In this document: positions 16,467 through 25,728 of the stretch, piece by piece
Numbering within the stretch: position 1 is the first letter of the stretch
Layout of the letters: every line of letters starts with the position of its first letter
From: Bacillota bacterium
GTDB taxonomy: Bacteria; Bacillota; Bacilli; ZCTH02-B2
Length of the DNA stretch: 31,375 nucleotides
Direction: 5' to 3'
Assembly (NCBI GenBank): GCA_017577895.1
Contig: PKQY01000020.1
Span: forward strand, 1 to 31,375
Position numbers and translations under genes: made by a program
The notes under the pieces: generated by a model
The model's database searches: none
What the model saw: only the letters and a program-made list of their open reading frames with translations
What the model was told of the DNA's origin: nothing

Positions 16467-17656
16467 TTTCTTTTCACCTCTTCATCTGAAATGCCTTGTG
16501 AATGGGTCGCCATGCCGTACCGCTTGATTTTGGCGGTGACCCGAATATCGACATCGATGTCGGGAAACACGGTTTCCCACCGGTCCTTGATTTGTTGCCA
16601 TTCTTTCGGATACTTTTGGTAAATGACGTTGGCGAAGCCGAAACAATCGGCTTTCATATTTTTTTGCACTTGTTCAACGGCTTGTCGGATGCGTTGGGCA
16701 ATGGCCCTTTCCACATCTTGTTCCAGTTCGTCAATGGTGCGAGGATCTTCCAAGTCCAGGTTGGACTGGTTTTCCACAATGTCGTCATGCGTATCGACTT
16801 GCACGATCATGCGCCACTTGCCGTTCCGCAGTTCGGGGATGAGCCGCGTTCGGGAGCGGATGATTTGGACGGACAATTTCCCTTGGGCGTCGCGGGGTTC
16901 AAACGTCACTTCCGCCATTTTGATCTCGTCCAAGATCCAGAGCAGGCCTCTTGTCGTTTCATCGTCAATGATTCCCACCAACTGTCCATTTTTGATGATG
17001 GCAGAACCGCTGATCCACAAATTTTCCGGCTCTGTTTCGCCGACGTTCGGGTCGGACGGTGTGATTTCGAGCCACGGCAAGGCGGCGGCTTTAGATTCGC
17101 TGTGATCCATCCGTAAATAATCCATGATGGTCACTTGCAGGCCGAAACGCAGTTGACTCATTACTTGGGCCGCTTTGGACGAGGTGGTTTCTAAAGGGGG
17201 CATGACCGCCAAAATGTCTTTTGCTTTGCCTTTGCTGACGAACAGCTTGGTGCGCAGCCGCGGCTGCGGGTGGCGGATAAAAAAATCGATGTGATGGCTG
17301 AAGGGGTGTTTGGCCAATTCTTCGCCGATGACCAGGATTCGATTGTGTCCCCAAAAGAGGCGGCGAGGCAGATGTTCCTGGACTTTGGCGGCCGCATCGT
17401 AAATGGTTTTGCCGCTGGACGAGACGATGAGGGTGTTTTTCATCCCCTGGCCGCCTTGTTGGCTGCCCATCTCTTGCGAGCCCATGGCGATCGACTGGGG
17501 AATGATGATTTGCACCGACAGTTCGATGTTTTCTTCGTCCTGTTTGTCGAGGGCGGTGCCCATGACGATGGCCATTTCATTGATCTCATTCCGATCCCAG
17601 CAACCGGCCAACAGACATAACGGCAACAACAGAATGAGCATCCGCTTCATTGTCAT
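16463..17656 (-). CDS. gerAC: GerA-type germination receptor C subunit, lipoprotein
   Basis: 397-aa Ger(x)C family lipoprotein. The signal peptide MTMKRMLILLLPLCLLAGC has a lipobox with the lipidated Cys at residue 19, directly followed by WDRNEINEMA, a family hallmark. The rest is the three-domain external part of the family with normal length. It anchors in the outer leaflet of the spore inner membrane and assembles with the A and B subunits. The start ATG overlaps the end of the B gene, and the stop overlaps the start of the D gene. The GerAC name denotes the class only; the ligand is unknown. Confidence 0.93.
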   Translation of the reverse strand: MTMKRMLILLLPLCLLAGCWDRNEINEMAIVMGTALDKQDEENIELSVQIIIPQSIAMGSQEMGSQQGGQGMKNTLIVSSSGKTIYDAAAKVQEHLPRRLFWGHNRILVIGEELAKHPFSHHIDFFIRHPQPRLRTKLFVSKGKAKDILAVMPPLETTSSKAAQVMSQLRFGLQVTIMDYLRMDHSESKAAALPWLEITPSDPNVGETEPENLWISGSAIIKNGQLVGIIDDETTRGLLWILDEIKMAEVTFEPRDAQGKLSVQIIRSRTRLIPELRNGKWRMIVQVDTHDDIVENQSNLDLEDPRTIDELEQDVERAIAQRIRQAVEQVQKNMKADCFGFANVIYQKYPKEWQQIKDRWETVFPDIDVDIRVTAKIKRYGMATHSQGISDEEVKRK

Positions 17657-18774
17657 CCCGCTTCCGGTTTATGCTTTCCCGTTGGCAGTTGGTGGCCGCG
17701 TTGGCGGAAATGGGCGACGAGCAACAGGACGGCGGGAAGGAACAATTGGAAGAACATGAGATAATACGGCAACGTGGTCGCCATGGAATAAGACAATTGG
17801 ATGAGATTTGGCGAGACCCATAAGGCAAACAGGGCGAGGAGCCACCCGAGCGGCAGCACCAGCGGCCGGTAATCGCCAAGTTTCAGCCATTGGGCTGTCC
17901 CCAGCGTCAAGGCGTAATAAAAAGTGGACACTTTCAGAAACGTCCCTGCGACCCAGATGACCATGACAATGGATTCGAGGTGCTCGAAAAATCCCCCCAC
18001 TGTGATGTAACCGGCAGCGGACATGACCGGGTACGTCAAATGTTGCATCATGTTGCCAAACACCATCAAGGCGGTGAGATTGGTGATGGCCATGCTGAGG
18101 GCGACGGTGACGACTGAAATCATGCTCCACCGCAAGGCCTGTTGCGGATCGGACAAGAACGGGAAGAAAAACGAGACGAGCCAAAATTCGCTGAACCAGA
18201 TCATGGGAGCGACGGCCCCTTTGAGGGACGGCCCGATGCCGCGATCCATGATGGGCAGGACGTATTCCGGATGAAGTTCGGGAAGCAGCAGGAGGATGAT
18301 AATGATGAGCAAAATGGTGACGGCGGGGCCGAAAAGTTCCGCCGTCCGGCCCAACACCTCGATGCCGCCGCGCACCGCCGCCATACAGACGAACACCATG
18401 CAGACGATGATGACGACCAACGGTGTGAGGCGCAAAAATGTTCCTGCTACAAATTCTCCGTACTCCCGCAGAATGATGGCATTGATGTGTAACAAGTAAA
18501 ACAAGTAAGCAAAACCGAGCAGTTTTCCGAACACCGGGCCGAGGATGTGTTCGCCGTATTCGATCAGTGTCTGCTGCGGATAGCGCCGGTGAAGACGGTA
18601 CACCAAATACACGGCCAAAAAACCGGCGGCGGATGCCCAGATGGGCGAGAGCCAAAAGTCTTGCGCCGCATGTTGGCTGCTGATGCGCGGCAGCAGCAAG
18701 ATGGCGGTCGAGATGATGGTCGGATACATGACGACGGCCATTTGAAAGGCGGAAATTTTCCCTTTTTCGATCAC
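17653..18774 (-). CDS. gerAB: GerA-type germination receptor B subunit, permease-like
   Basis: About 373 aa with ten hydrophobic helices, an APC-superfamily endospore germination permease. The N-terminus KGKISAFQMAVVMYPTIISTAILLLP is characteristic. The B subunit is regarded as the germinant-sensing part and sits in the spore inner membrane. GTG 18774 has AGGAG nine bases upstream. ATG 18783 is in frame but touches the AGGAG directly. It starts 52 bp after the end of the A gene and overlaps the C gene by four bases. Confidence 0.92.
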   Translation of the reverse strand: MIEKGKISAFQMAVVMYPTIISTAILLLPRISSQHAAQDFWLSPIWASAAGFLAVYLVYRLHRRYPQQTLIEYGEHILGPVFGKLLGFAYLFYLLHINAIILREYGEFVAGTFLRLTPLVVIIVCMVFVCMAAVRGGIEVLGRTAELFGPAVTILLIIIILLLLPELHPEYVLPIMDRGIGPSLKGAVAPMIWFSEFWLVSFFFPFLSDPQQALRWSMISVVTVALSMAITNLTALMVFGNMMQHLTYPVMSAAGYITVGGFFEHLESIVMVIWVAGTFLKVSTFYYALTLGTAQWLKLGDYRPLVLPLGWLLALFALWVSPNLIQLSYSMATTLPYYLMFFQLFLPAVLLLVAHFRQRGHQLPTGKHKPEAG

Positions 18775-18826
18775 GGGTGTCATCTCCTGTCAGGTTCGTA
18801 CGGTTTCGTTCGCGCCAAAACGCGGT

Positions 18827-20413
18827 TTACGACTCGCCGCCTCGGGCGGGATCCGGTTTTTGCCCGGGTGCTTGTCTTCGCCGATTGTCATCGCCCGTCA
18901 AGCGGGGCCGCGTGTCCATCATCCACGCTGGTACTCGGAAAAGGACGTCTTTCATGTCACGGCGTTTGGTCGGCCCCAAGGGGCTCATGTAGGGCACTCC
19001 GAAGGATCGCAAGGTGGCCAGGTGGACGATGATGAAGATGATCCCCAGCATCACGCCCAACAATCCGATGATGCCCGCCAGAATCATCATGGGAAAGCGC
19101 AGCAAGCGGATGGCGACAGTGATGTTATAGCGGGGGATCGTAAAGGATGCGATGCCGGTGATGGCGACGATGAGCACCATGGCCGGCGAGACGAGTCCAG
19201 CGGAGACGGCGGCGTCGCCGATGACAAGGGCGCCGACGATGCTGACGGCCTGTCCGATTTGTTTCGGCAGCCGGACGCCCGCTTCTCGCAACGCTTCAAA
19301 CATCACTTCCATCAGCATCGCTTCGATGAGGGCCGGAAATGGCACCTGTTCGCGGGTGGCGGCGATCCGAACTAATAAATTTGTCGGGATCATCTCTTGG
19401 TGAAACGTCAGCACCGCCACATACAGCGAAGGCAAGACGAGGGATGCGGCGAATAAAAAGTAACGCAGCCAGCGGATGGCAGTGCCGATCCAATAACGGC
19501 TGTAATAGTCGTCCGGCGATTGAAGGAGCGAAAACAGTGTGGTGGGCACCACCAACACCTGGGGAGAGCCATCGACGAGAATGGCCGCTTTTCCTTCCAG
19601 CAGGCTGGCGGTGACAACATCGGGCCGTTCGGTCACCAGCGTCAGCGGAAAAGGCGTCAGCGGCTCGTCTTCGATAAGCTCCTCAATGATGCTGGTATCG
19701 ACGATGCCGTCGATATCGATGCGCCCCAGGCGATGGTCGATTTCTTCCAGCAGGGTCGGATCGGCAACACCTTCCACATAGGCCACCGCCACGTTGGTTT
19801 TCGTGTATCGTCCCACCTGAATGACGCGCATTTTGAGGCGGGGACTTTTGATGCGCTGCCGCAAGAGGGCCGTGTTGACGTTTAAGGTTTCGATAAACGC
19901 ATCCCGCGGTCCGCGGATGTTGGATTCTGCCGGAGGTTCTTCAATGGCCCGCTTTTCCTGCATGCGCAAGTTGAAGGACAGGGCAGTGGATTGACCATCC
20001 ACCAGTAAGACCGGATGTCCGGACAATACTTCCTGGACCCCGTCAGCGATCGTGTGAATGGCTTTGGCGGGAGCCACGGGAATTTTTTTGGCCAACAGTT
20101 CTGAAAGCGCGGTATCCGACTCTTCCCTGTTTTCCCCATGGTCCGTCAACGGTTCCATCAGCGGCGCGAGCAGATGTTCGTTGACTTCTTCGATGTTCAC
20201 CAGTCCGTTGACGTAGATCAGCACAGCTTCTTGCCGTTGGCCGATGGTAAAAGAACGGAAAACGATATCGTAGCAGTCGTGGAATACCGCCCGCAACCGT
20301 TCCGTGTTGTTGTCCAATTGAGAAGACAGCCAATCGTCTTCCGTTTCGACCGAGTCTGCTGATGTGAACGGGGTTTGTCGTCTCGCTTGGCGAATGGCTT
20401 TCCGTTTGCGCAT
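18827..20413 (-). CDS. gerAA: GerA-type germination receptor A subunit
   Basis: 528-aa spore germination protein of the GerA family. The N-terminal soluble region (about 1-280) contains NVAVAYVEGVADPTLL and DGSPQVLVVPTTLFSLLQSPDDYY, both conserved in the family, followed by about five membrane helices and a charged C-terminal tail. A subunits oligomerise into an ion channel in the spore inner membrane. ATG 20413 has AGGTGGAG seven bases upstream; the in-frame TTG at 20464 lacks a site. First gene of an A-B-C-D operon divergent from mreB. A sigma-G promoter is expected from other species, but I could not point to a convincing one. Confidence 0.93.
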   Translation of the reverse strand: MRKRKAIRQARRQTPFTSADSVETEDDWLSSQLDNNTERLRAVFHDCYDIVFRSFTIGQRQEAVLIYVNGLVNIEEVNEHLLAPLMEPLTDHGENREESDTALSELLAKKIPVAPAKAIHTIADGVQEVLSGHPVLLVDGQSTALSFNLRMQEKRAIEEPPAESNIRGPRDAFIETLNVNTALLRQRIKSPRLKMRVIQVGRYTKTNVAVAYVEGVADPTLLEEIDHRLGRIDIDGIVDTSIIEELIEDEPLTPFPLTLVTERPDVVTASLLEGKAAILVDGSPQVLVVPTTLFSLLQSPDDYYSRYWIGTAIRWLRYFLFAASLVLPSLYVAVLTFHQEMIPTNLLVRIAATREQVPFPALIEAMLMEVMFEALREAGVRLPKQIGQAVSIVGALVIGDAAVSAGLVSPAMVLIVAITGIASFTIPRYNITVAIRLLRFPMMILAGIIGLLGVMLGIIFIIVHLATLRSFGVPYMSPLGPTKRRDMKDVLFRVPAWMMDTRPRLTGDDNRRRQAPGQKPDPARGGES

Positions 20414-20474
20414 ATGCCGTCTCCACCTATTCCAGTCGTTCTTTTCCAGTTTGTACAGTGTCAAGGAAAAAATT

Positions 20475-20509
20475 CATCTCTGACCGTTGGCGATTCGCTG
20501 ACAGAGATG
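20475..20509. promoter_or_regulatory. Inverted repeat in the gerA-mreB divergent region
   Basis: CATCTCTG (20475-20482) and CAGAGATG (20502-20509) are exact inverted copies 19 bases apart. The right arm overlaps the mreB -35 hexamer. It could be an operator for a regulator that affects mreB and perhaps the divergent germination operon. Confidence 0.4.
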
Positions 20510-20527
20510 GATCGTATGCGGTATAAT
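20498..20527 (+). promoter_or_regulatory. Sigma-A-type promoter of the mreB operon
   Basis: CTGACA (20498-20503) matches five of six -35 bases. TATAAT (20522-20527) is a perfect -10. The spacer is 18 bases. The expected transcript would begin about 90 bases before the mreB start codon. Confidence 0.75.
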
Positions 20528-20627
20528 GAAAGACTGTATAGTCTGGTTGTCCAAGTTCATGTCGGTCTGTTGAACAGATCGTTGATACACATATCCCAGG
20601 CATCCAATTTCCATAGAAGGGAGTCCA

Positions 20628-21656
20628 ATGGCAATGGCATTTGCACGGGACATGGGCATTGACTTGGGGACGGCGAATACACTGGTCTATGTCAAAGGCA
20701 AAGGCGTTGTGTTGCGGGAGCCGTCGGTGGTCGCCTTGCGCACCGACACCAACACGATAGAAGCGGTGGGCGAAGCCGCGAAAAAAATGATCGGCCGTAC
20801 GCCGGGCAACATCGTGGCGGTCCGACCGATGAAAGATGGGGTCATTGCCGATTTTGAGACGACGGAAACCATGTTGCGTTACTTCATCAATCGAGCGCTC
20901 AAAACCAACAACCGGTTTTTCAAGCGGAAACCGTACGTCATGGTATGCGTGCCGTCGGGTATTACGTCGGTCGAAAAGCGGGCTGTGGAAGACGCCACGC
21001 GCAATGCCGGCGCCCGAGAGGCGTTTACCATCGAGGAACCGTTTGCGGCGGCCATTGGGGCCGATTTGCCCGTTTGGGAACCGACCGGCAGCATGGTGGT
21101 GGACATCGGCGGAGGGACGACGGAAGTGGCGGTCATCTCTTTAGGCGGTATCGTCACGTCCCGTTCTATCCGCATCGCCGGCGATGAAATGGACGAAGCG
21201 ATCATCCAATACATCAAACGGACGTACAATTTGTTGATCGGTGAACGGACGGCTGAAATCTTAAAACAAGATATCGGCTCGGCCATCCTGCCCGACGAGA
21301 ATTTGACCAGCGAAATCCGGGGCCGGGATTTGGTGACCGGATTGCCGAAGACGATTCACATTACGGCCCGAGAAGTGGCCGAAGCGCTGCAGGAACCGAC
21401 CAGCGCCATTGTCGAGGCTGTGAAAGTGACGTTGGAAAAGACGCCGCCGGAGCTGGCAGCCGACATCATGGACCGGGGGATTGTTTTGACCGGCGGCGGG
21501 GCGTTGTTGCGCAACCTCGACCGGTTGATCGCCCAGGAGACGGGGATGCCGGTGTTCGTCGCCGAAAATGCGCTGGACTGTGTGGCCATTGGCACCGGAC
21601 GGGCTTTGGAAAACTTGCATCTGTTTAAATCCCGGGGCCGCATTTTGAATTTGTGA
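20628..21656 (+). CDS. mreB: Rod-shape determining actin homologue MreB
   Basis: 342-aa bacterial actin that forms membrane-bound filaments guiding lateral-wall synthesis. The phosphate-1 loop DLGTANTLVY begins at residue 12, and DIGGGTTEVAVISLGG (phosphate 2) and LTGGGALLRNLD (adenosine motif) follow. Length and C-terminus are normal. ATG 20628 has AAGGGAG four bases upstream; ATG 20634 is ten bases away. An N-terminal AMAFARD stretch is the likely membrane-contact region. First gene of the elongation operon. Confidence 0.97.
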   Translation: MAMAFARDMGIDLGTANTLVYVKGKGVVLREPSVVALRTDTNTIEAVGEAAKKMIGRTPGNIVAVRPMKDGVIADFETTETMLRYFINRALKTNNRFFKRKPYVMVCVPSGITSVEKRAVEDATRNAGAREAFTIEEPFAAAIGADLPVWEPTGSMVVDIGGGTTEVAVISLGGIVTSRSIRIAGDEMDEAIIQYIKRTYNLLIGERTAEILKQDIGSAILPDENLTSEIRGRDLVTGLPKTIHITAREVAEALQEPTSAIVEAVKVTLEKTPPELAADIMDRGIVLTGGGALLRNLDRLIAQETGMPVFVAENALDCVAIGTGRALENLHLFKSRGRILNL

Positions 21657-21694
21657 ATCGTTTGGAAGCATCAACCGGTAAGTAGGTGTTGGGG

Positions 21695-22531
21695 TTGTCA
21701 AAAATTGGCAGGTCCTTGATCCTCTTTTTTTTGGGAATCATTCTGGCTGCTGGATTGATCGGTTTGACGGCCGGTTCCCGGACCGTGCTCAGTTTGCCGG
21801 AGAGTTGGTTGAAAGATACCTTGACCTGGATGCAGGAACAGTTGAACAAGCCCGCGCGTGCCGCAGCGGGCTTGTTTCAGGATATGAGCAGCATGTTCCG
21901 GCTGTATGAGGAAAACAAAGTGTTGAAAGAACGGCTGGAAAGGTACGCGCAGCTGGCGGCGGAAAACGAGGAATTACGGGCGCAAAACGAACGGTTGAAA
22001 GCCATGTTGGACTACCGCCGCGAGAATGATGAATACGTCTTGAAAATGGCCCGGGTGGTGGCCCGGGACCCGGATCGATGGATGAACAACGTGCTGGTCA
22101 TCAATGTCGGCCAAAAGGACGGGATCCGTCCCAACATGCCGGTCATTACGCCGGCCGGTGTCATCGGGAAAGTGGTGCAGGTCAGCCGCCATTTTTCCAA
22201 TGTGCAACTGATCACCGATGTGGAAGGCGGCAGCAGGGTATCCGCCGTGGTACAAGGGCCGTCCCGGGCCGTCGGGGTCATCGACGGATACGACCCCCAG
22301 CAAGGGTTGCTGCTCTTGTCCAAAATCCCGCTGGATGAGACCATCGAACCGGGACAGCGGGTCGTTACTTCCGGCTTTGGCGAAATTTTTCCGCCGGGGC
22401 TGTTGATCGGCACCATTGAGTCGGTGCAGACCGGCGAATACGGGTTGTCGTTGCAGGCGACGGTGCGCCCGGCGGCCGACCTGGTTCATCTGGATGAGGT
22501 GTTTGTCGTTATGGGCGGGAACGAGCCATGA
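21695..22531 (+). CDS. mreC: Rod-shape determining protein MreC
   Basis: About 278 aa, bitopic membrane protein of the elongasome. One N-terminal transmembrane helix (about 6-27), a coiled coil (about 65-105) and a C-terminal two-barrel MreC domain with the conserved core VINVGQKDGIRPNMPVI and GVIGKVVQVS. It links PBP2 and RodA to MreB. The start is uncertain: TTG 21695 has AGGTG six bases upstream, and GTG 21686 would give three more residues. It lies 38 bp after mreB. Confidence 0.93.
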   Translation: MSKIGRSLILFFLGIILAAGLIGLTAGSRTVLSLPESWLKDTLTWMQEQLNKPARAAAGLFQDMSSMFRLYEENKVLKERLERYAQLAAENEELRAQNERLKAMLDYRRENDEYVLKMARVVARDPDRWMNNVLVINVGQKDGIRPNMPVITPAGVIGKVVQVSRHFSNVQLITDVEGGSRVSAVVQGPSRAVGVIDGYDPQQGLLLLSKIPLDETIEPGQRVVTSGFGEIFPPGLLIGTIESVQTGEYGLSLQATVRPAADLVHLDEVFVVMGGNEP

Positions 22532-23079
22532 TGTCCATCACAGCGCGGACGTGGAGAGTGCAGCTGGTGTTTTTGGGATGGCTGTTGTTGGCGGTGTTGT
22601 TGGATGGCACCGTCTTGCCGTGGTTTTCCCCGGATATGTGGGGGTTTCCTTGGATGGTTGCGCCCCATTTGACGCTGGTCTTCACCGTTTGGTGGGCGGC
22701 GCATCACGGGACCGTTCCCGGACTGGTGGCGGGACTGGCGGTTGGTTTGTTGAAAGATTTTCTCTATGGCGTCATGTTGGGCCCTTCGGCCGTGGCTTTC
22801 GGTTTGGCCGGCTTGCTGGCCGGCTTTTTCAACCGGCTCATGCAGCCGGGGTTGACCATTTTGTTGTTGTTGACGGCCGTCGGTGATTTGCTCTACCAAA
22901 CCGTTTTGTTGGCGGTTTACCGACTCTTTGCGACGGTGACGGCGGCGTGGGACTGGGTGTTGTTGGTACGGGTATTGCCGACGTTGTTGGCCAATGTCGT
23001 CGGGGCGGCGGCAGTCTACCCATTTTGGCGCCGTTCGCTGCAATGGGCGGAAAGCGGTGAGGGGGGACGAAACCCATGA
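22528..23079 (+). CDS. mreD: Rod-shape determining membrane protein MreD
   Basis: 183 aa with five to six hydrophobic helices. The position after mreC with an ATGA overlap and the pattern TVWWAAHHGTVPGLVAGLAVGLLKDFLYG match MreD (S-component-like fold). It works with MreC and the PBP2-RodA pair in the membrane. ATG 22531 is a second possible start one codon on. Its stop overlaps the start of mrdA. Confidence 0.92.
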   Translation: MMSITARTWRVQLVFLGWLLLAVLLDGTVLPWFSPDMWGFPWMVAPHLTLVFTVWWAAHHGTVPGLVAGLAVGLLKDFLYGVMLGPSAVAFGLAGLLAGFFNRLMQPGLTILLLLTAVGDLLYQTVLLAVYRLFATVTAAWDWVLLVRVLPTLLANVVGAAAVYPFWRRSLQWAESGEGGRNP

Positions 23080-24947
23080 AGCCCGCCGAAAAAGAAAAAC
23101 AATTGCCGGAACCGAAGGAAGACAAGCAGCTGGCCCGCCGCCTCATGCTGCTTTTCTTTATCATCTTCGTCATTTTTGCCGTATTGGTGTTGCGCCTCGC
23201 TTACGTCCAATTGGTGGAAGGCGAGACGTACGCCATGTTGTCGGAAAACAACCAGTTGAAACGGCTGCCCATTACGGCCCCCCGAGGGCGCATCCTCGAT
23301 GCCAACGGGGAAGTCTTGGTCGACAACCAGACTGTGTTCACCGTGACGTTCCAACCGTTAGAAGGCTCGAAGAAAGCCAGTCAGGACGTGGAGGCCATCG
23401 CGCAACGTTTGGCGGCCGTGTTGGAGATGGATCCGGAAGAAGTGTTGGAAGCGATGGACGTCGGGCCGCAACAGCGCATGTCCAGTTATATTCCTCGGCG
23501 GATCAAATCGGGCATTACGCCCCAGATGATGGCCTACTTGGAGGAACACCGCAGTGAGCTGCCGGGCGTGGATATCGTGCCCGAACCGATGCGCAAGTAC
23601 GTGTATGGCCGTTTTTTAAGCCACGTCTTGGGGTATACGCGGCCGGTTCCGGCGGATGAGAAGGAGAAGTATTTGGCCAAAGGATACCGGGCCGACGACC
23701 GGGTGGGCGTTTTTGGTCTGGAACAGCAATACGAAGACGTGCTCAAAGGCATTGACGGGTACATGGAAGTGGTGGTCAACTCCCTGTACGAACGCGTCGG
23801 CACGCAAAAGGTCGTTCCTCCCGTGCGGGGACACGATTTGGTGTTGACGATCGAGCGGGAGTTCCAGATGAAAGTGGAACAAATTTTGCAGGAAACGGTG
23901 GATAAGCTGGCAAAAGAGGGTGTGACGCAAGCTTCCGCAGTGGTGTTGGATCCGAAGACCGGTGCGGTCAAGGCCATGGCCAACATCCCGATGTTCGATC
24001 CGAATTTGTTCAACGGCAAGCTGACGCCGGAGGTGTACGCCAAAGAAATTCAAGGACGGGAACAAAATATCGCCATCAGTGGCAGTTTTACCCCCGGTTC
24101 GGTGGTCAAGCCGGCTACCGTGCTCATGGGCATGCATGAAGGGGTCATCACGCCGACGACACGCCTGCCATCGGGTACCATCCACATCGGCGGCGGCCGA
24201 ACGGTTCGCGACGGCGGCCGGGTGTCAGGAAACATCACCGCCAAAGTCGCCTTGCAGCGTTCATCGAACGTCTTCATGGTAGGCATCGGCGAGCGGATTG
24301 TGAAAAAATATCCTGGCTCGTATCTCGAGATGTTTGCGCTGTTTGACAAGTATTACCAAATGTTTGGTCTGGGACAGAAAACCGGCATCGACTTGCCCAA
24401 CGAATCCATTGGACTGCGCGGTCGCGATAAGTACTACGGGAGTTTGCTCTACATGACCTTCGGTCAATACCACAATTACACGCCCATCCAATTGGCCCAG
24501 TACGTGGCGACCATCGCCAACGGCGGTTATCGTCTCCAGCCTTATTTGGTGCAGGAAATTCGCGTCGGTACCGATCGGCCCGGCGAGCTGGGTGAGGTCA
24601 TTTGGCGCAAGACGCCGAAAGTGCTCAACCGCCTCCCCATGGACCCGGCTTATATCAAAGACGTGCAGGAAGGGATGCGGCTGGTCGCGTCTCCCGGCGG
24701 TACCGGGTACTACGTGTATCAAGGATTGCCTTTTCAGGTTGCCGCCAAGACCGGGACTGCCCAAACCGGGGCCGGGGACAACTCGCTCATCCTCGGTTAT
24801 GCCCCGTATGAAGATCCGGAAATCGCCTTTGTCGTTGTCATCCCGAAAGGCGGCGCCGGGTCGGCGGTCAGCGGACCGGTGTCCCGCAAAATTATCGAAG
24901 CGTATTTCGGCTTGGATCAGGAAAAAACGGCTTCGGAACAGCCTTAA
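23076..24947 (+). CDS. mrdA: Penicillin-binding protein 2, elongation transpeptidase
   Basis: 623-aa class B PBP that cross-links lateral-wall peptidoglycan. A cytoplasmic tail and one transmembrane helix (about 22-43) are followed by a pedestal domain with APRGRILDANG, then the transpeptidase domain with catalytic S342 in SVVK (SxxK), SSN at 396-398 and KTG at 558-560. All three catalytic motifs are intact. It overlaps mreD by four bases. B. subtilis lacks this gene between mreD and minC; other Firmicutes keep it there. Confidence 0.95.
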   Translation: MKPAEKEKQLPEPKEDKQLARRLMLLFFIIFVIFAVLVLRLAYVQLVEGETYAMLSENNQLKRLPITAPRGRILDANGEVLVDNQTVFTVTFQPLEGSKKASQDVEAIAQRLAAVLEMDPEEVLEAMDVGPQQRMSSYIPRRIKSGITPQMMAYLEEHRSELPGVDIVPEPMRKYVYGRFLSHVLGYTRPVPADEKEKYLAKGYRADDRVGVFGLEQQYEDVLKGIDGYMEVVVNSLYERVGTQKVVPPVRGHDLVLTIEREFQMKVEQILQETVDKLAKEGVTQASAVVLDPKTGAVKAMANIPMFDPNLFNGKLTPEVYAKEIQGREQNIAISGSFTPGSVVKPATVLMGMHEGVITPTTRLPSGTIHIGGGRTVRDGGRVSGNITAKVALQRSSNVFMVGIGERIVKKYPGSYLEMFALFDKYYQMFGLGQKTGIDLPNESIGLRGRDKYYGSLLYMTFGQYHNYTPIQLAQYVATIANGGYRLQPYLVQEIRVGTDRPGELGEVIWRKTPKVLNRLPMDPAYIKDVQEGMRLVASPGGTGYYVYQGLPFQVAAKTGTAQTGAGDNSLILGYAPYEDPEIAFVVVIPKGGAGSAVSGPVSRKIIEAYFGLDQEKTASEQP

Positions 24948-24958
24948 AATGCCGTTTT
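24924..24958 (+). terminator. Weak hairpin spanning the mrdA stop codon
   Basis: AAAACGGC (24924-24931) pairs with GCCGTTTT (24951-24958) across a 19-base loop. Only four T follow the GC part, so it is at most a partial terminator or attenuator between mrdA and minC. Confidence 0.3.
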
Positions 24959-24981
24959 GCGGCGAGGGGCCGGATGCAGGA

Positions 24982-24995
24982 ATTTCCTAGGAAAT
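24982..24995. promoter_or_regulatory. 14-bp perfect palindrome upstream of minC
   Basis: ATTTCCTAGGAAAT is its own reverse complement. It lies between mrdA and minC and could be a protein-binding site. No promoter boxes are evident beside it. Confidence 0.3.
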
Positions 24996-25041
24996 CGGCG
25001 AATGTTTACTGAATAGCGCGGGTTCATGCGGGGTGGTGGGC

Positions 25042-25728
25042 TTGGAAGAGAAACGGAGCAAAGTGTTGATCAAAGGAACAAAAGACGGCTTGTTGTTTCA
25101 TTTGGCAGATGATGGCGATTTTGAAGATATATTGAATGAGTTGGCGCTCAAACTGAGAGAAGCCCCGGAGCATTTTTTTGACGGACCGACGATGGATGTC
25201 ACCATCCAGGTCGGCAGCCGGATGTTGACAGCGGATGAGGAAGCGGCGCTGCGGGCCGTTTTCCACGGACATCGCAATTTGGTGGTTCGCCGCATCGTCG
25301 CCGATACCCAAACGATAACGCTCCCACGCCAGCATTCCCCGATACGGGTCATCAGCGGAACGGTGCGGGCGGGGCAAGTGCTCACCTTTGAAGAAGATGT
25401 CTTGTTGTTGGGGGACGTCAATCCCGGCGGTATTTTACAGTCGGCGGGGGACGTGCTGATTCTCGGGGCGTTGCGGGGCATCGCCCATGCCGGTTGCCGG
25501 GGCGCCCGGGACCGGATCATTGCGGCTGCCCTGTTCGTTCCGACCCAGCTGCGCATCGCCGATCAACTGAGCCGGCCGCCGGAAGAATGGTCCAAAAACG
25601 ATTGGGCCATGCAATTTGCCTACTTGGATGGCGAGCATATCTATATCGATCAAATTCAGCATTTGTCCCGGATTCGGCCGGAGGCGGGGTTGTATTTTCA
25701 GATGGAAGGGGAACGTGCCAATGGGTGA
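25042..25728 (+). CDS. minC: Septum site-determining protein MinC
   Basis: About 228 aa, inhibitor of FtsZ polymerisation away from midcell. The N-terminal domain includes VLIKGTKDGLLFHL. A linker is followed by the C-terminal beta-helix domain beginning VISGTVRAGQVLTFEEDVLLLGD with GGILQSAGDVLILGALRGIAHAG, which binds MinD. TTG 25042 sits after GGGGTGGTGG and gives MEEKRSKVLIKG, the usual family length; GTG 25033 is possible. It overlaps minD by eight bases. Confidence 0.94.
   Translation: MEEKRSKVLIKGTKDGLLFHLADDGDFEDILNELALKLREAPEHFFDGPTMDVTIQVGSRMLTADEEAALRAVFHGHRNLVVRRIVADTQTITLPRQHSPIRVISGTVRAGQVLTFEEDVLLLGDVNPGGILQSAGDVLILGALRGIAHAGCRGARDRIIAAALFVPTQLRIADQLSRPPEEWSKNDWAMQFAYLDGEHIYIDQIQHLSRIRPEAGLYFQMEGERANG

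Noticed and set aside
17669..18655. 328-codon minus-strand frame in another phase of the B-subunit gene
   Set aside because: Arg/His-rich translation without motifs; the permease frame has the family sequence.
20414..20530. Sigma-G promoter for the germination operon
   Set aside because: No pair of boxes with acceptable match and spacing was found on the minus strand.
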